From: Chara braunii
Taxonomy: Eukaryota > Streptophyta > Charophyceae > Charales > Characeae
DNA length: 26,748 nucleotides
Direction: 5' to 3'
Assembly (NCBI GenBank): GCA_003427395.1
Contig: BFEA01000018.1
Location: 4,310,038 to 4,336,785 of the forward strand
Under the pieces are notes generated by a model. The model had not been told where the DNA came from. It did no database searches and saw only the letters and a list, made by a program, of their open reading frames with translations. This document shows positions 1-8,998 of the stretch, piece by piece. Position 1 is the first letter of the stretch; each line of letters starts with the position of its first letter. A program made the translations under genes and the position numbers.

Positions 1-1000
1 TTTTTTTTTTCCTGCTCTCTCTCTCAGAACCCCAGAAAGCTGAAAATAACATGATTGGTCCAAGAAGCTTCCAATAGTCACCGAGCAGAGAAAAATTCCC
101 CCTACAACCTGGGTCGTACTATTGGTGGATGCTCGTGTCACCTCCAATAGTAGGCTCCCGCAGATGTTTTCAAAACAAAACAAAAAAACAAACAAACAAA
201 CAAACAAATGCAGCGGATTCAAACCAGCACTGAGGTAGACGCTATATTTTGATAAACCAGATTCTACACCAACCCTGGCCATTCCAGGCTGATGGTTGAG
301 CCTACCTGCTCAGATAGATGAGGGGCAACAAAATGAACCTTAGCCACCTTTCTCCGTTGCATGATTTTGGCTGCCTTTTCGAATGACCATGGGCAACAGG
401 GTACAGGCTTACCGTAAGAGGTTGAGCCTTTCCTTGGCAGCAGATTCAACCGGCGGATGTGCGTGGGGTTAGCTGGCCGGTGTACTGGTGGTTTGAACTG
501 CTGCTATCCGGCGCAAGCGTTGCCAAGCATCGCTGCTGGCCACGGAACCGAGCTCAGTGCGTTTCCCATATACCAATTGAAACTGGTCAAGGGCTGAGCC
601 TGCCGCCTGCCAAGATAGGCGTGGCGGGACATGCCTGTGGGGTCAGTGCTGGTGCGTTGATAGGCAAAACAAAGCCTTGAATCCCTCCTATTTCTGCCTG
701 GGATTGAAGAAAAGTGCATGCGGTGTAAAACCAGGCCCTGTGGCGATGACATACACACACACACATAGAGACCACCATCTCCCCCGCCGCCGTCATCTGC
801 CCCAAAGCCATCTGCCCTCCGCCGCCGCACCATGTCCTCCGCAGCATCTGCACCTGCTGGAAAACGGGCCCCGTGCCCCTCACATATGATAGAACTTTGA
901 AATATCCAGATAATAAAAAGAGCAAGGATGACTAAACCAGTACCTCTCCACCCCTCATTGGGCGCCAGATCCTACTGTATCCTTTAGCACTGATTCTCTT
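1..1000. other. Intergenic stretch with no recognised gene
   Basis: I recognise no gene here. Open frames on both strands are short and resemble no family I know. The window opens with ten T, which could be the tail of a minus-strand retroelement cut by the window edge. An A/C-rich (AAAC)n tract lies at 171-208 and a short CA repeat near 752-765. Confidence 0.5.
171..208. repeat. (AAAC)n-like simple repeat
   Basis: An uninterrupted run of A and C only, beginning as AAAAC units and settling into AAAC units. I looked for flanking direct repeats and found only GCAG on each side, too short to call a duplication. Confidence 0.85.
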
Positions 1001-1860
1001 AAAAAAGAGGAAGAAACACCCCTTCCTCGTAACATTTCATTCATAACCAAACCAAGATCTAGGTACCAAACTCAATGCAGATGGTGGAAAGGGATCTGGA
1101 AAATCTGACAGAGGTTGCATAGGCACAGACGGGTCCACTGTTGCCCAGTCGTAAAAAACAAGGCAATAGTCTCTGCAAATATGTGACGAACCACTTCCCG
1201 ACCCCGTGCCATCTTTCGTTCCCTTTCTTTTGCTTGTATCATACCAAGTTTACCAACCCCAGGAAAACCCCGTTTTGAGTTCTTGCTTTCGGGAGCCGCA
1301 TTTTCCTTTTTGAGAGCTTTTTCGACTGCTGAGTTCTGTTTTTCTTCTTGCAAAGTCGGGAAATACATGAGAATTTACGTGCCCCTTAGCGAACGCACTG
1401 GGAATTGGGCTCAGTAGTTGGGAATTCCGGGATAAGCGGAACTTCGACGTGTCCTTTTTGGGTGTGTGAATGTTCTTAGGCGCGTCGGAGAAAACTCTCG
1501 GAATTTTGCGTGAATACGAATAGGCGTAGGATTTTCTTTTCCCGCGTCCCTTTTTCGCGCGCGGATATGGTGATTTCAATTTTGAATTAGGATAGAAGCA
1601 AGCTGTAATTGTTTCGGTGCCTTTTTCTTTTTTTTGTTGACCGCGCCGTGCATGCAAAAGCTTCCTCCTCTCTCTCCCCCGCATCGCTCCCTCCCGCGCC
1701 TCCCTTCCCTTCTCCCTCCTTTTTCTCTCTCCCCGTAACTTTTTTTCCTTCTCGTTCTCTCTCTCTCCCGCCTTGATTTCGCGCGCCCATTTCCTTTTCT
1801 TGATCATGTGAATCTTGGACCCGTCTTGCGCCACCTCTCGCGCCTTTTCTCTTCTCACCC
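1000..1860. other. Intergenic, pyrimidine-rich on the plus strand
   Basis: No gene recognised. From about 1615 to 1860 the plus strand is strongly C/T-rich, so the minus strand yields long open frames made mostly of Lys, Arg, Glu and Gly. These are compositional and I do not call them genes. The stretch leads into the promoter-like segment at 1911-2135. Confidence 0.45.
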
Positions 1861-1910
1861 TTTACGTCTGGCGTACGACGCTCGGTCGATCCCCCGATAA
1901 CTCCCGCTCG

Positions 1911-2135
1911 CCAATCAGGTGCGTGGATCGATAGGACCTTCCTATCGCGCAACGAATCTGATTGGTTGAACCTCGAGTTCCGAGGGATCAGCATGGCGTT
2001 CGTAGAGCACTCTTCTCAAAGTCTTCTCCTCCTGCTTCTCCTCTTACACCTCAGCTTTCCTGTTGCCTTCTCCCCCTTCTATCTCCCCTGTCGCAACTAT
2101 AAAACCCGCAAGCGCGTCCGCAAATCTCTCTTACG
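1911..2135 (+). promoter_or_regulatory. Candidate core promoter (CCAAT boxes plus TATA)
   Basis: A CCAAT box (CCAATCAG) starts at 1911, an inverted one (ATTGG) is at 1961-1965, and a TATA-type element (CTATAAAAC) lies at 2097-2105. A pyrimidine-rich stretch about 25-30 nt further on, near 2127-2135, is a reasonable initiation region. These elements and their order fit a plant RNA polymerase II promoter reading rightwards. The transcription unit is not obvious: the first sizeable ATG-initiated ORF on this strand is at 3172. Elements are seen; function is inferred. Confidence 0.35.
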
Positions 2136-2541
2136 TTCTCGACTCCTAAGCCAGCTTCCGGGAAGCAGTGGCTAGGCAGAGTGGATTGATGCCAGTGGAT
2201 TGATGCGAGTCGGAAAGCCCTGTCGGGCTGACGATAGGCTGGCCGGCTGCGCGCTTGATCGCCACGACGGACTGTGGGATCCGGGCGAACCGTGTCGAGT
2301 TTACGACAGCTGGGTGGCGATCGCAGTGGTCGGAGTTAGCACGAGACGGTCGGGATCGTCGGTGCGGGTATGAGGCTCGATGATTAGAGTTGAGTGAGTG
2401 ATTGGCCCGGGGCCATAGTGGAATTAACGGCGAATGCGCCTTTGTTGCGGATTGTTATCCTTGGCATGAGTGTAAGGAGGCGACGCCGAACTTTTCTCTT
2501 TTCGGACCTTGTCATCTTCTATTTTGACTCTCTTTCCCTCG

Positions 2542-2543
<2 letters not shown>

Positions 2544-2613
<70 letters not shown>
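2544..2613. repeat. (CT)n microsatellite
   Basis: An uninterrupted run of about 70 nt of alternating C and T. Frames through it give Ser-Leu or Arg-Glu polymers and should not be read as proteins. If the promoter upstream is real, this tract would lie in its 5' leader or first intron. Confidence 0.95.
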
Positions 2614-2615
<2 letters not shown>

Positions 2616-3171
2616 CCCTCTTGAATGATGGTGCGTCTGAATGATTGCCCCGCTCTTGAATGGGAATGAGTCGGCACTCTGTGTGAAAGAACTTCTTCCG
2701 GAACTCTTCCATTAGTTTCCTGGGTAATCCTCCTACGCAAGGACCCTGTCTTCTTGTCTCGTGAACGGTGGATGCGTGTGTACTGAGTAATGCGATCCAT
2801 CTTTTCCTGTGCATGTCTCATTTTTGCACCTTCCACAGTGAGTGCATGTATGAAATGTGTGACTCTTTTGTTAATTAGACGATTGTCGTCGGGATTTTGT
2901 TCAAGAATGCAAGAGTGTTTAGATCTGTAGCTCTGTCTGTACTGCACATGCCATATGCCTTATGCTGCACGACATCAGCAGCCGAGCCACGAGGCGGCCT
3001 CGAAAAACAAGGCGCCAAGGACCAACGTTGTGTTGAACTGATCGGTCCCTTAGTCATCTACATAATCAGGCTGATATGTATATGCTCTCTCTCTCTTGTG
3101 TCAAAAAGATTGATTGGGGGACGCGCGAATCGGTTTTGATCACGTCTCGGAATATTTTGTGATTGATTGAC

Positions 3172-3609
3172 ATGTGGACTGACAAGTACCCTTCGATTGG
3201 GCGCCGGCCTCCCGTATCTCCCATCCCAACGCGACATTTTCCCTACAGTGAGGAAAGGACACGTGTACGTGAGTGGGACGTACGAGAAGCCGTCGCACAA
3301 ATCGGCGGGCAGTATTACTTCCCTCCGGCCAACCGTTGTTTTGGGTTCGTAGGAGCCGGGTTTGTAATTATCGATACGCACTTTCCACCTTACTCGGTAT
3401 TGTTGCCATTTAACGAGTTGATTGTCATTCCGTGGACGGCAGTAGAACCCCACTGGCCGCGCACTTTGTGCACCAAATGTCAGCGTTTTGAGCGCTACGA
3501 GTCCAGGGGTATTCACTACTGTGTGCGAAGCGAAGACGAGCATAAAGAAAGGGCCACGCGGCTGAGACCCTCCACGTCGGACTCAAAACTAACCAGCGAA
3601 CGACGATGA
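3172..3609 (+). CDS. Unrecognised 145-aa ORF
   Basis: The first ATG is at 3172 and the frame is open to a stop at 3607-3609. I do not recognise the product. It is mixed-composition rather than low-complexity. A central hydrophobic/aromatic stretch (about residues 45-85, with FPPANRCFGFVGAGF) is followed by a Cys-x2-Cys pair and a later Cys (LCTKCQRFERYESRGIHYC), which could bind a metal. The tail is basic and Ser-rich. It lies 1.07 kb downstream of the candidate promoter, beyond the (CT)n tract, so a spliced gene is possible. Against it, the opposite strand is also open across most of the interval (3058-3543), so chance openness is a serious alternative. Confidence 0.25.
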   Translation: MWTDKYPSIGRRPPVSPIPTRHFPYSEERTRVREWDVREAVAQIGGQYYFPPANRCFGFVGAGFVIIDTHFPPYSVLLPFNELIVIPWTAVEPHWPRTLCTKCQRFERYESRGIHYCVRSEDEHKERATRLRPSTSDSKLTSERR

Positions 3610-3940
3610 GATTTGATACGAAAACGAGACACGCGAAGCGTGCCTAAGCCTTTCTGTTCTAAGCAACGGGCTGTAGCCCGGTGGGAGGCACGACAATACT
3701 TTCTGGATTGAATTTGGATCTTTCCCTCTGTTCCCGCTTTACCGCGCGCGCATTTTGCGACGCGCGAAAACGATCGACTTGCTCCATCGGACCAACACGG
3801 GGGATTTCAGTTCGGTTTGTGTCCCCACACTCAATTTCCAAAAATCCTTGACACACCGCATCTTGCTGTTTTTCTGGGCCTCTTTTTCACACAGCTAACA
3901 CTCCGAACGAAAGACAACACAGGGCATGAGGTTAGCGCGT
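3610..3940. other. Intergenic, no gene seen
   Basis: Between the unrecognised ORF and the 20-bp tandem repeat I see no gene, RNA or repeat I can name. Confidence 0.5.
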
Positions 3941-3943
3941 CAC

Positions 3944-3983
3944 AAATATCTTAATGATCTTCCAAATATCTTCATGATCTTCC
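3944..3983. repeat. Tandem duplication of a 20-bp unit
   Basis: Two adjacent copies, AAATATCTTAATGATCTTCC at 3944-3963 and the same unit with one substitution (A to C at unit position 10) at 3964-3983. It lies 40 nt left of the poly-C tract. Confidence 0.9.
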
Positions 3984-4022
3984 CTTTGAGCCCCACTCCA
4001 TATCACCTGGCCCAATTCCTCC

Positions 4023-4023
<1 letters not shown>

Positions 4024-4117
<94 letters not shown>
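4024..4117. repeat. 94-nt uninterrupted poly-C tract
   Basis: Every base from 4024 to 4117 is C. The plus strand encodes a meaningless poly-Pro frame and the minus strand poly-Gly. It abuts the 3' side of the minus-strand LINE fragment. Such a run can form i-motif and G-quadruplex structures and is hard to sequence, so its exact length in the genome is uncertain. Confidence 0.95.
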
Positions 4118-4118
<1 letters not shown>

Positions 4119-4119
4119 C

Positions 4120-4640
4120 CCGGTTTCCTCCCAGCCAGCAGCGAGGAAAGTTATGGAAGTGTCTAAGAATTTCAGGACGTGATATCTTATTTGTTATTTT
4201 ATGTTTGATTGTATCGACGAATCCTGGACCATCAAGTCTTGCCCCTTCCAATTCCTAAGTACACTTCCTCATCCAAATAGCCCACAGAACAGCCCGTCTT
4301 CCTATGAAGAAGAGGTTTTAACTTTTAAGTGAAATCATCATACGACTCAGATACCTGTGATTTTAGGAGGATGGCCTGCCAGGACCATGGCCACTGGGCT
4401 TGAGGTCCTACTCGATTCCATATTCTATCCCACCATCTCCAAAGCCAAATAGCACCTGGACACTCCATGAAGATATGCTCAATGGTCTCTGTCGTTTTAG
4501 TCGGGAAGGCCGTCTTGCAGAATTTACACCAGGGAGAGGCTATGCCTCGAGTGTGCTGGGAGGCAAGGCGCGGCAGTCCCAGCACAAGGGAACGCGAGGG
4601 GTGATGACGCCGCATTTGCAAATGCGCGGATGTGCATGTC
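4120..4640 (-). mobile_element. LINE 3' fragment with zf-RVT finger (decayed)
   Basis: The minus strand from about 4621 to 4325 reads through the C-terminal region of a non-LTR retrotransposon ORF2. A zinc-binding reverse-transcriptase finger is visible: Cys-x2-Cys (WCKFCKTAF), then HIFMEC giving His-x4-Cys, followed by the aromatic run WLWRWW typical of plant LINEs. Past a stop near 4325 the reading decays, but LINE C-terminal-like sequence can be followed in shifted frames to about 4120, where the poly-C tract begins. Reverse transcriptase and endonuclease are missing, so only the 3' end remains. The 5' side meets the plus-strand Ty3/gypsy relic near 4630. I found no poly(A) tail or target-site duplication. 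Confidence 0.7.
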
Positions 4641-5102
4641 TGCTATCGCAGCAAGTTACAGTGAGCCGTGGCTGGAAGCTGCTGTCGCCGGTTGCCGCGC
4701 TGTGGGTTGCACGGGTTTGTGGAGTCCTGGAGAAGCTCATGGTTCAGATGGACATTTTGGCCGGAGGAAGACTTCCACTAGCTTATTATGCTCTTACGTA
4801 TGGCCTGGACCGAAGTCAGATTGTATCACTTACATACATGAGTCTAGAGTATGTCAAAGGAACAAGAGCACAACTCAAGCTCCACTAGGATTGTTGAAAC
4901 CTTTGGACCAGTAGACTCCGTATTTATAGACTTTATGGACACCAAGATCAAGAGCAGAAATGGGAATATATAAGTTATGGGTCATAGTGGACCGGTTCAA
5001 CAAGGTTGTAGAATTGTTCCTTTGCCAGTAGAAGCAAAAACAGATTTGGTAATCCACAAGTTCTTTGCACATTGGGTCACGAACAACTGTCATCCTTCGA
5101 CC

Positions 5103-5180
5103 TTTTTTTTTTTTTTTTTTAATTTTAAGAGACGATGCTCCAATCTATTCATGGGGAGCAACACAGCTGGGAACCGGGAC
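5103..5180 (-). mobile_element. Small antisense A-tailed retroinsertion inside integrase
   Basis: About 75 nt interrupt the integrase core between its first and second Asp regions. On the minus strand the insert is a short unique sequence ending in CTCTTAAAATT followed by 18 A, the shape of a LINE or SINE 3' end. It is flanked by direct repeats GACCTT at 5099-5104 and 5178-5183. When the insert and one repeat copy are ignored, integrase reading continues in register into VSDRD, which independently supports the boundaries. Confidence 0.75.
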
Positions 5181-5778
5181 CTTAGTTAGTGATAGAGATG
5201 TTAGATTTACAGGGGAACATGGGCAGCAACTCGTGAAGGTGTATGGCTCACAGTCAACTACGTCGTCAGGTAGGCACCCCGAGACGAATGTCAGATGGAT
5301 CAGATGAATAAGTTGTTGCAACAGACGCGTCGTATCTATATTAGACCAGATCGAGTAGATTGGGACGAGCACCTCCCTAGGTAGTCCATGCATACAATCA
5401 CTCGGCGCATCTGTCGACGAATAGGACACCTAATAAATTGCACATTGTCAACGGATGGAAGCCACAAAGACCTATAAACGGAGTAAGCAGGGACCAGATT
5501 CAGAGACTACCACCGATACCTGTGAGTTTGCACCGAAGTATTAGAAAGACCTACAACAAGCATGCACAATTCAAAATGGTAGAGTAAGCTAACAAACACT
5601 GTAGACCATCACAGTTCGCGATAGGTGATGTAATATGGGTGAAGTCCAAGGAATTTGTACCTGAGGAAGGAATTTCTCAGATACAGTTACCTGTGTATAG
5701 AGGACCAGGGGAAATTCTAGATGTCAAGGGAGACGTTCACGGTACATCTTACACGGTCGATGTTCCTTTGCAACTTCC

Positions 5779-5784
5779 CACTTG

Positions 5785-5816
<32 letters not shown>

Positions 5817-5828
5817 CCGCACTTGTCT
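5779..5828 (-). mobile_element. Poly(A)-only retroinsertion (poly-T on plus) with duplication
   Basis: Thirty T (5787-5816) followed by CCG sit between two copies of CACTTGTCT (5779-5787 and 5820-5828). On the minus strand the insert is CGG plus a poly(A) tract with essentially no body. Ignoring the insert and one repeat copy restores a continuous integrase C-terminal reading across the site. This fits target-primed reverse transcription of an almost completely 5'-truncated template. Confidence 0.75.
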
Positions 5829-6169
5829 GGTTTTCCATGCTTCAGAGTTGTTGCCTGCTAACTTGGGACAGTCCTTCCCCTCACGTAGATCAGTGATTCT
5901 TGATTCTGCCTGATATGGGTGGTAGATATGATATCGACTGCACTGTAAATCAGGCTGAACTTAGAACTGGTACACGGGGGAGAGACCAAGTCAACAACTT
6001 AGAGTGAGATGGAAATACCAAGACCTGGAGAAGGATAGGTGGTTCCACAAAGAGCAACTGCATGAGACCTCACCTGGCATAGTCTTGCATTATGCCAGTG
6101 AGCAAGCATGCAGGGGGATCTGTGAGTTTGACGTTGCTGCTACTCCTGATGTTGTCACTGTCATTTCAA

Positions 6170-6550
6170 CCTAATGAACCATTTCTGAAGCAACGCTTCT
6201 GGCTGGCGAGAGTAGCTCATGGTTATGGCCCTTATGGGCATTGCTGATTGCACAAGGCAGCTTCGGATAACTGAAATATTACCTCTCGAAGGACCTCGAA
6301 TTTAGGCTGGCGGGAGTAAAAGGATTCATGCGCTACCGCAGTACGACCCCAGTACTGTCCCATTTCCTTTTGTACCTCGGGGCCGACGCAGACCTTTCCA
6401 GTAGGTACCATACAGATTAAACTAGAGAAAGAAGAGTCTTGTTTAATAACAGTTAATACATCACTCAGATGAATCGTACTGGCTGAAAGTGCATCCTTGA
6501 ACATCCAGTGTGGGAAAGCCCGGACGAAATTATCCATAAGTCTGCTGTAA
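6170..6550. other. No recognised gene; unassigned minus-strand ORF
   Basis: A minus-strand frame of about 100 codons is open at 6232-6537. I recognise no domain in it, and its position just 3' of the Ty3/gypsy relic makes old element sequence as likely as a gene. Confidence 0.35.
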
Positions 6551-6551
6551 C

Positions 6552-6631
6552 AATGGATTCTAGCACACTAGTGGGGGAAGTTTTTTGTTAAAAAAAAATA
6601 AAAATAAAAATAAAAATAAATGGATTCTAGC
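6552..6631 (+). mobile_element. Short A-tailed retroinsertion with 13-bp duplication
   Basis: Direct repeats AATGGATTCTAGC (6552-6564 and 6619-6631) flank about 54 nt: a 25-nt body starting ACACTAGTGGGGG, then an A-rich tail of TAAAA units. The A-rich tail next to the right-hand repeat is the hallmark of target-primed insertion reading in the plus direction. The leading AA of the right copy could belong to the tail, leaving a minimum repeat of 11 bp. Confidence 0.75.
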
Positions 6632-6634
6632 TAG

Positions 6635-7640
6635 AGTAGTACAATCTAATTTAGCATTGATGAATTCCCAATGAAGTTTATCATGAATCATCTCATATAA
6701 GCTAAGAATGCGACTCACCCAAAAGAGTCAACGCAGCCGCCACAACAAAACAAGCAGCTTATTTTATTTATGTATGCGCATCCCCCCGGTGGGTAAGTGT
6801 CTTATTGGCCACCTGACCTGACGGTTGGTTGTCTTTAATTCCGGAACAGTAAAGTATCCTCCGGATTCAAAGCAAGCAGATGGAGCGTGAGGGTGGTAGG
6901 TCTGTCCGCTGCTTCCATCAGGGGCTCTTAGGACCCAAATGGGGTTGTGTCATGCCATTCGGTCCGGTCTGGGAGGAGTCTACTCAGTGTGTGGTTGACT
7001 AGGGCTCCCCGAAGCTGGACCTCCACCACATTGCCTATGCCTTATAGGTCGTGTGTCCTTATATTGTACTGCAACCCAATCCGCCTCAAGAAGGCAAGGG
7101 CCGTTTCTCAGGGCATCCACCCAAGCTACCAGAACTCAGAGAACGATCTGGTCCAGGCTGTCCACTAGGTGGTGGGCGTAGCAGAGAATTGGTCACAGCC
7201 TTCTGTTTTCCAGTCCTGGCGGTCTGGTACCAAATGTCCCCAATGCGGATGACGTCATGTTTAACTCACATGGCGGAAGACACAACCATGTTTGTCGGTG
7301 AGCCAGCAGTCTTCGAACAGAGGCTGGCGCAGGGCTCCTTTGAATCATCCAGGGGGGGTTATGTCCGTGAGGGGGATCTGCCGCCATGTTTTTGGTAGTT
7401 TAAGCTAGAAGTCATTGTGCGCCAGGTCCTTTCTGGCAGTCCCCTTTTCCCCTTGCTCCCTCGACTGCAGCTGTGCACAGGGGAGGGACCGGGAACTGTC
7501 CTCCAACCACGTGGGGGGTTGCTCTCCAGTGGGCTGAGTGGGGGTATTGGGAGCGAGGCGGCAGATCTGTTCTTTTTTTTTCCCTTTTTTTCTAATTTTA
7601 TTTATTTATTTTCTTTATACATATATACTCTTACTAAAGT
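6635..7640. other. Intergenic or unrecognised, about 1 kb
   Basis: I recognise no protein in either strand. A plus frame at about 7051-7398 is open but resembles nothing I know, and its neighbouring frames are equally open. From about 7571 to 7640 the plus strand is T-rich, possibly the reversed tail of an older minus-strand retroelement. The LINE at 7647 inserted immediately beyond it. Confidence 0.4.
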
Positions 7641-7646
7641 GTAAGC
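7637..7646. repeat. Left target-site duplication of the LINE
   Basis: AAGTGTAAGC, matching 10507-10516 at the other end of the LINE. The two leading A may belong to the tail at the right end, leaving a minimum duplication of 8 bp (GTGTAAGC). Confidence 0.75.
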
Positions 7647-7649
7647 GGG

Positions 7650-8417
7650 TCCATACCACCCTCAAAAACTTGGGTTTTGGCCGCGGTTTCCGCACTTGGG
7701 TCAGCGCAAGCTATGAGGGGGCTAATTCAGTCGTACTGGTTAATGGGAGACTCTCATAAGAGTTTCTCCTATCACCATCCTTAAGACAAGGGTGCCCGTT
7801 GGCCCCCTTACTCTTTTGTCTTACAGTTAGAAGTCTTACTTGATAACATTAGGAACACCCCCGAGATCACAGGGCTAAAACTCTCTCCAGATCTAGAGTG
7901 GAAGGGGGGCGCCATCGCGGACGATCTAACAGTAGCATGTGACAATAACCCAGTAGCAATAAATCAGTTACAAAAGGCCATAGATACCTATTGTGACTTG
8001 TCAGAAGCTTCCATTAATTGGGATAAATCTGTGTACTTTCTCGAAGTTTCTCCCCCCCTCTCAGGCGTTGGCTGTGGACGGGGGTTTGAAACAAGTGCCA
8101 GCCAACTCTTCTGACCGTTTCTTGGGGGTCCAGGTGTCGTTGTTTGATTGCTCTACAGTACAGCACTCCCTACTTGCTGACAAAGTGGCTGCAAGGATTG
8201 CAGGATGGAAACGCAACTTCAAATTGTCGCTCTTTGGAAGAGCTCTGGTGATCTCCTCAGCGGCCTTCTCCCTACTTTGGTTTCCCCTTTCAGTTCATCT
8301 CCTGTGGGAAAGGGCGTATTCACGTATCAAGAAGGATGCAACTCGTTATCTGTGGAAACCTGCTTCAGAATCCCAGCAAGGCTTCATCTGGAAGGTGGCT
8401 TGGCAGACAGTTGCCTA
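7650..8417 (+). pseudogene. LINE reverse transcriptase domain (truncated, broken)
   Basis: The N-terminal half of the RT domain is missing. What remains, across three frames, begins with LKNLGFGRGFRTWVSASYEG and VLVNGRLS, then RQGCPLAPLLF (about 7774-7806). The catalytic box appears as IADD (about 7911-7925), where plant LINEs usually have FADD or YADD. The thumb-side sequence WKRNFKLSLFGRALVISSA follows near 8205-8260. Stops and shifts occur near 7757, 7840 and 8040. As an enzyme this would copy LINE RNA at a nicked target. It cannot be active in this state. Confidence 0.85.
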
Positions 8418-8424
8418 GTCAAAC

Positions 8425-8988
8425 TTGGCCTTATTGTGCAAATGGGTGACAGCGGCATCCTTTGGTACACGGTCTAAGTTATGGACTCGTCTGGCGGAGT
8501 ATATATTGGCAAAAGAATGGGGCTTACACAGACCAGCAGACGTGTGGCTGTGCTGGCTCATCCCTTCTTTTGTTGCTAGGAGACCGCAGTCCAGACTGTG
8601 GCAAAGCATTTTCCGGGCCTGGCATATGATTTTTCCACAGACTCTCAGGCCACCGGAAACAAGAGAGGAAGTCTTGAATCAGATCCTTTTCGAGAACCCC
8701 TTCATTGTTTCACCAGGGGGCAGATGGTTTAAAGCAGACAGAAGACGTGGTTCGTTCGGAAATGCATGGATTGAAAAAGGTGTGATACAGATCACACATA
8801 TCTGGGATGGGGAGTCGGAAGACTGGCTGCACCTGGTGGAATTGAAGAAGAAACTCTCTAAACGCTTCGGAACGTCGAAGATAACTATAGTTCGATTCAA
8901 GGGGCCATTCCCCCCTACCGGCTGGATTGCAATGTTCCCAACGACAGTAGAGCACAATCAAGGGACCTGGCTAATAGACCCTGCCTGA
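8425..8988 (+). pseudogene. LINE ORF2, region between RT and zinc finger
   Basis: An open stretch of 187 codons continuing the LINE ORF2 after a frame break near 8417. It contains the linker typical of plant LINE ORF2 proteins, with SKLWTRLAEYILAKEWGL near the start and LFENPFIVSPGGRWF in the middle, then the acidic WDGESEDWLHLVELKKKL. It has no catalytic motif of its own and ends at a stop before 8990. I read it as one degraded polypeptide with the RT upstream and the finger downstream, not as a separate gene. Confidence 0.75.
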
Positions 8989-8998
8989 TGACAATCAG

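Larger units (their letters stand above)
4640..6170 (+). mobile_element. Ty3/gypsy integrase relic, plus strand
   Basis: The integrase end of a Ty3/gypsy pol polyprotein with several frameshifts and stops. In order it shows an HHCC zinc finger (AHGSDGHFGRRKT, then YVWPGPKSD, ending VCQRNK) at about 4730-4870, the first catalytic Asp region (VFIDFMD, about 4917-4940), the VDRFNK segment near 4985, the second Asp (VSDRDVRFTG, about 5184-5213), the third catalytic region near 5285-5320, a C-terminal domain (QFAIGDVIWVKSK), and a chromodomain-like VRWKYQDLEKDRWF near 6005-6050. No protease, reverse transcriptase, RNase H or LTRs are recognisable, so this is a fragment. It is interrupted by retroinsertions at 5103-5180 and 5788-5819. 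Confidence 0.8.

Noticed and set aside
504-925. Overlapping minus-strand ORFs of about 110 codons
   Set aside because: Two frames open over the same bases and no recognisable motif.
1250-1994. Long Lys/Arg/Glu-rich minus-strand ORFs
   Set aside because: Low-complexity result of pyrimidine-rich plus-strand DNA; no domain and no typical start.
2512-2947. Long minus-strand frames ending in Arg-Glu polymers
   Set aside because: Products of the (CT)n tract; the same pattern appears at every CT/GA microsatellite in the window.
4011-4133. Possible target duplication (TTCCTCC) around the poly-C tract
   Set aside because: Only 7 bp in a C/T-rich context where such matches are expected by chance.
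3926-4258. Plus-strand ORF with a poly-Pro core and minus-strand ORF with poly-Gly
   Set aside because: Caused by the 94-nt C run; the flanking residues match no protein.
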